Assembly: GCA_023389005.1 (NCBI GenBank)
Contig: JAEWFE010000238.1
Location: forward strand, 1-8,328
Length of the DNA stretch: 8,328 bases
Direction: 5' to 3'
Origin: Bacillota bacterium
GTDB lineage: Bacteria > Bacillota > Bacilli > Lactobacillales > Enterococcaceae
In this document: positions 5,628 to 8,328 of the stretch, piece by piece
How the letters are laid out: every line of letters begins with the position of its first letter
Position numbering within the stretch: position 1 is the first letter of the stretch
Translations under genes and position numbers: made by a program
The notes under the pieces: generated by a model
What the model was told of the DNA's origin: nothing
Database searches by the model: none
Seen by the model: only the letters and a program-made list of their open reading frames with translations

Positions 5628-7817
5628 TTATTCTGCCGCTTTTACAATGATTTCACCATTCTCATCCAAGACAGCGTGCATGTTTTTAACATCGGGTGCA
5701 TCAAGATAGCATTCAGCTACTTGGTCTTCAATTTTATCTTGAATGACGCGGCGGAGTGGACGAGCTCCCATGGCGGGGTTATAGCCAAGTTCTACTAATT
5801 TTTCCTTCACTGCATCATCAACATCAACATGAATTTCTTGACGTGCCAATTGTTCGTTGACTTCTGATAGCATTAAATCAAGAATCAATAATAGATTTTC
5901 TTTTGATAAAGCCTTGAATTCAACAATACCATCAAAACGGTTAAGAAATTCAGGCGTGAAGAATTGGTTTAATTGACCAAGAACTGATTTTGTACGGCCC
6001 TCGATAGCTGCACCAAAACCAACACTTGCTTCAATCTTACCAGCACCTGCATTACTTGTCATAATGATAATCGTATCTTTAAAGCTGACTGTACGTCCTT
6101 TGGCATCTGTAAGACGACCATCATCTAGAATTTGTAGGAACATGTGTAAGACATCAGGATGTGCTTTTTCAATTTCATCTAATAAGATTAAGCTGTATGG
6201 ATTACGACGTACTTTTTCAGTTAATTGGCCAGCTTCTTCATAGCCGACATATCCTGGTGGGGAACCAATTAATTTAGAAACGCTGTGTTTTTCCATATAT
6301 TCAGACATATCAAAACGAATCATCGCATCGGTTGAACCAAATAATTCATAGGCTAATTGTTTGGCTAATTCAGTTTTACCGACACCAGTTGGCCCCACAA
6401 ATAGGAAAGAGCCGATTGGACGATTCACTTTCCCTAAGCCAATGCGATTACGACGAATAGCTTTACTTACTTTTTCAACGGCTTCTTGTTGACCAATGAC
6501 GCGTTTATTTAAGTCGTCAGCAAGATTTTTCAATTGGGTTTGTTCCTTTTCTTTCAAATCACCCACTGGGATCCCCGTTTTTTCTTCCACGATTTTTTCC
6601 ATGTCCTTTTCAGTAACAAAGGGCATTTCTTCATCTTCTACTTGTGTTTTCATCAATTTTTCAAGTTTTGTGATTTGATCGCGGTAATATGCAGCTTTTT
6701 CAAAGTCTTCTTCTTGAGAGGCTTCCCGTTTTTGTTGTTGCGCATAGTCTAATTTCTTTTCAATAGACTTAGGATCGACAAAAGCAATGGTTAAATTCTT
6801 TTTAGATCCAGCTTCGTCGAGTAAATCAATTGCTTTATCTGGTAGGAAGCGATCTTGAATATAACGGTTAGAAAGAATAGCTGCTTGTTCGATTGCTTCA
6901 TCTGTGTATTTTACATGATGATAATCTTCGTAGCGTTTTTGAATCCCTTTTAAGATAGTAATCGTTTCTTCAACACTTGGTTCGTTAACTTGGACTGGTT
7001 GCATACGACGCTCAAGTGCAGGATCTTTTTCAATCATACGGTACTCATTTAATGTAGTTGCACCAATTAGCTGTAATTCACCACGCGCAAGGGAAGGTTT
7101 TAATATATTGCCTGCGTCTAATGCACCTTCACCAGCCGAACCTGCACCGACAATTTCATGTACTTCATCAATGAAAAGAATAATATTATCGGCATTGGTT
7201 ACTTCTTGAATCAATTGTTGCATGCGTTCTTCAAATTGACCGCGAATACCGGTACCTTGAACTAAAGAGGCGACATCTAAGCGAATGACTTCTTTCCCTT
7301 GCAGTTTTTGGGGTACTTCTTCAGCAACAATTTTTAATGCTAATCCTTCTACAACAGCGGTTTTACCAACACCTGGTTCGCCAATAAGTACTGGATTATT
7401 TTTATTTCGACGATTTAAAATTTCAATGACACGATTAATTTCTTGATCACGACCAATGACTGGATCAATTTTTCCATCACGTGCTTGTTGGGTAATATTT
7501 ACACCAAATTGATCAAGCAAGCCATTTCCTCCGTTTTGTCCTTGACGTGGAGGTTGACCACCCATAAAACCACTTTGCGTAGGTGGGACTTGTTGATTTT
7601 GAGGATTTTGTTGCATTTGTCTTGAAAATTGACTTAATAAATCATCAAAATTACTAAAGCCAAATGGATCTTGATACATATTTTGATTCATGCTTCCTTG
7701 ATTTGCTTTTAGCTTTTGATAGCAATTTTGACATAAATCAAATTGTCTTTTTTGACCATTGACACTTGTATATAGGTGGATGGTTGCTTCGTTTTTACCA
7801 CAGTTTTGGCAATTCAT
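5628..7817 (-). CDS. clpE: ClpE, zinc-finger HSP100/Clp ATPase
   Basis: AAA+ unfoldase of 729 residues that should work with the ClpP protease on misfolded proteins after heat or other stress. The N-terminal zinc finger uses C3/C6 and C29/C32. A Gln/Asn/Gly-rich linker (41-100) follows. The first AAA+ domain has Walker A GEPGVGKT (146-153) and Walker B IILFIDE (212-218). The middle region carries a UVR-like helix ([13 protein letters not shown], 370-382). The second AAA+ domain has Walker A GPTGVGKT (475-482), Walker B LILLDE (543-548) and sensor 2 GARPLRR (684-690). VGF at 599-601 fits the ClpP-docking tripeptide. The zinc finger and short N-terminus identify ClpE rather than ClpC. Three clustered ATGs exist at 7826, 7823 and 7817; AAAGG abuts the first two, so the third, with about 9 nt spacing and the family start MxCQxC, is preferred. 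CtsR-type heptads cover the promoter. Confidence 0.96.
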   Translation of the reverse strand: MNCQNCGKNEATIHLYTSVNGQKRQFDLCQNCYQKLKANQGSMNQNMYQDPFGFSNFDDLLSQFSRQMQQNPQNQQVPPTQSGFMGGQPPRQGQNGGNGLLDQFGVNITQQARDGKIDPVIGRDQEINRVIEILNRRNKNNPVLIGEPGVGKTAVVEGLALKIVAEEVPQKLQGKEVIRLDVASLVQGTGIRGQFEERMQQLIQEVTNADNIILFIDEVHEIVGAGSAGEGALDAGNILKPSLARGELQLIGATTLNEYRMIEKDPALERRMQPVQVNEPSVEETITILKGIQKRYEDYHHVKYTDEAIEQAAILSNRYIQDRFLPDKAIDLLDEAGSKKNLTIAFVDPKSIEKKLDYAQQQKREASQEEDFEKAAYYRDQITKLEKLMKTQVEDEEMPFVTEKDMEKIVEEKTGIPVGDLKEKEQTQLKNLADDLNKRVIGQQEAVEKVSKAIRRNRIGLGKVNRPIGSFLFVGPTGVGKTELAKQLAYELFGSTDAMIRFDMSEYMEKHSVSKLIGSPPGYVGYEEAGQLTEKVRRNPYSLILLDEIEKAHPDVLHMFLQILDDGRLTDAKGRTVSFKDTIIIMTSNAGAGKIEASVGFGAAIEGRTKSVLGQLNQFFTPEFLNRFDGIVEFKALSKENLLLILDLMLSEVNEQLARQEIHVDVDDAVKEKLVELGYNPAMGARPLRRVIQDKIEDQVAECYLDAPDVKNMHAVLDENGEIIVKAAE

Positions 7818-7858
7818 GGACATCATCCTTTACTAAAATATGTATTCAGCCATTATTG

Positions 7859-7883
7859 TTTGACCAATATTGACCTTATGACC
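7859..7883 (-). promoter_or_regulatory. CtsR operator of clpE
   Basis: On the minus strand GGTCAAT-ATT-GGTCAAA (7875-7859) matches the CtsR consensus RGTCAAANANRGTCAAA at 15 of 17 positions. A third, weaker heptad GGTCATA (7883-7877) sits one base upstream of it. The heptads lie immediately downstream of the -10 box and over the predicted start point, where a bound repressor would block transcription. Confidence 0.87.
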
Positions 7884-7885
7884 TT

Positions 7886-7913
7886 ATTATACGTTTTTTT
7901 CTTAATTAAGCAA
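7886..7913 (-). promoter_or_regulatory. Promoter of clpE
   Basis: On the minus strand TATAAT lies at 7891-7886. A 16-bp spacer leads to TTGCTT at 7913-7908 (3 of 6 against TTGACA). Transcription would start near 7879, within the CtsR heptads, leaving a leader of about 62 nt. Confidence 0.7.
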
Positions 7914-7946
7914 GAAACATGCTCTCAAAGATATTTATTTTCGTTC

Positions 7947-7974
7947 TTTTCAATTTTTTTAAAGTCGATATAAT
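7947..7974 (+). promoter_or_regulatory. Promoter of the 61-residue gene
   Basis: TTTTCA (7947-7952, 4 of 6), a 16-bp spacer and a perfect TATAAT (7969-7974). Transcription would start near 7981, leaving a leader of about 65 nt. The promoter is divergent from that of clpE, with about 55 bp between the two -10 boxes' outer ends and the CtsR heptads on the clpE side. Confidence 0.65.
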
Positions 7975-8045
7975 AAAAGTGGTGATGAATCTATCGTAAA
8001 CTAGATAAATATAACAACAAGATGTAAGAGAGGAGTGAAAGTTTC

Positions 8046-8231
8046 ATGAAAACAACAGAAGAGTTTGCGGCACTATTGAAGCAACTACTAGATGGCACCA
8101 TTCAAGAATTAGTCGTGGAGCAAGCTGAGTATTTCAATTTTAGAGAGGCTTGGCTAAAATTGCCAAACCGAAATGAGGTCATAGGTGAAGCAGGACTAAA
8201 TGGACGTATCATATACAGAATAAAAAAATAA
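8046..8231 (+). CDS. Small protein of unknown function (61 residues)
   Basis: I do not recognise a domain in this 61-residue protein. It has AGGAG at 8031-8035 (10 nt before the ATG) and a dedicated promoter, so it is likely expressed. Residues 3-30 look helical (TTEEFAALLKQLLDGTIQELVVEQAEYF). The middle, FREAWLKLPNRNEVIGEAGLNG (32-53), is the most distinctive stretch, and the end RIIYRIKK (54-61) looks like a beta strand with a basic tip. Nine acidic and nine basic side chains balance. There is no cysteine, signal peptide or membrane segment, so it should be cytosolic. It is divergent from clpE and not behind a terminator-bound gene. No clear terminator follows, so it may be co-transcribed with the gene beyond the window. 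I would expect homologues in related enterococci at the same place, but cannot verify it here. Confidence 0.75.
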   Translation: MKTTEEFAALLKQLLDGTIQELVVEQAEYFNFREAWLKLPNRNEVIGEAGLNGRIIYRIKK

Positions 8232-8271
8232 ATGAATCATCACACATTCTGAATAAATTGTTCAAAAACGG

Positions 8272-8300
8272 TTGTCTAAATGCAAAAAAAATGGTAATCT
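8272..8300 (+). promoter_or_regulatory. Candidate promoter for a gene beyond the right edge
   Basis: TTGTCT (8272-8277, 4 of 6), a 17-bp spacer and TAATCT (8295-8300) preceded by TG at 8292-8293. An overlapping alternative -10 is TCTAAT (8298-8303, 5 of 6), with a 20-bp spacer to the same -35. The AAGGAAAGG at 8305-8313 may belong to the leader or ribosome binding site of the next gene, but no start codon is included in the window. Confidence 0.45.
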
Positions 8301-8328
8301 AATCAAGGAAAGGGTGTTACGTAAAGCA

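Noticed and set aside
7901..7910. CTTAATTAAG perfect palindrome in the clpE promoter spacer
   Set aside because: It is a 10-bp AT-rich palindrome lying between the -35 and -10 boxes. Such sequences are expected by chance here and it resembles no known operator.
7982..8242. Long-range pairing of GTGATGA near the small gene's transcript start (7982-7988) with TCATCAC after its stop (8236-8242)
   Set aside because: Seven base pairs across 250 nt is weak and likely coincidental without covariation evidence.
8263..8276. CcpA cre site before the downstream gene
   Set aside because: Aligned on the central CG, both outer ends of TGWAANCGNTNWCA fail, with five mismatches in the defined positions.
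1..8328. Defence island, prophage, insertion sequence or CRISPR array
   Set aside because: No repeats with spacers, transposase, integrase, toxin-antitoxin pair or phage protein is visible, and all large genes are conserved housekeeping families.

Overview
The window is a stretch of low-GC Firmicute chromosome, most likely Lactobacillales and probably Enterococcaceae. This rests on the AT-rich sequence with strong AAGGAGG-like ribosome binding sites, extended -10 promoters, a DUF1827 gene (a family I know mainly from lactic acid bacteria), and a clpE gene with a CtsR-type operator. The family name is an inference from protein resemblance, not a proven identification. Nothing suggests recent transfer: I see no transposase, integrase, tRNA, attachment site or CRISPR array, and gene density and codon use look even.

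Left half, plus strand (1-5088). Four genes read rightward, each with its own promoter and separated by intrinsic terminators: a DUF402/UPF0374 nucleoside tri-/diphosphatase (114-647), an AI-2E/PerM-type membrane protein (731-1810), a CNNM/CorC-type DUF21-CBS-CorC membrane protein likely to move Mg2+ (1991-3361), and peptide chain release factor 3, prfC (3469-5049). The promoters sit on or directly behind the preceding terminators, so these are compact single-gene units rather than one operon.

Middle and right, minus strand (5105-7817). A 100-residue DUF1827 protein converges on prfC and shares a bidirectional terminator with it. Upstream lies clpE, a zinc-finger HSP100 unfoldase, with its own strong terminator and a promoter overlapped by CtsR-type heptads. 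The 15% G+C spacer between the two (about 5444-5580) holds several symmetric or phased elements that could be regulatory.

Far right, plus strand (7947-8328). A 61-residue protein of unknown function is divergent from clpE. The window ends in what looks like a promoter and ribosome binding site for a gene lying outside. In related enterococci, as I recall it, ptsH follows clpE closely, so that may be the next gene.

Functionally the genes are housekeeping and stress genes: nucleotide hydrolysis, membrane transport, translation termination and heat-shock proteolysis. I find no evidence for a new multi-gene system. The least understood items are the 61-residue protein, the DUF1827 gene and its control region, and the folded spacer at 1811-1990. 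Start codons were moved inward for four genes (114, 3469, 5407, 7817) using ribosome binding site spacing and family N-termini.
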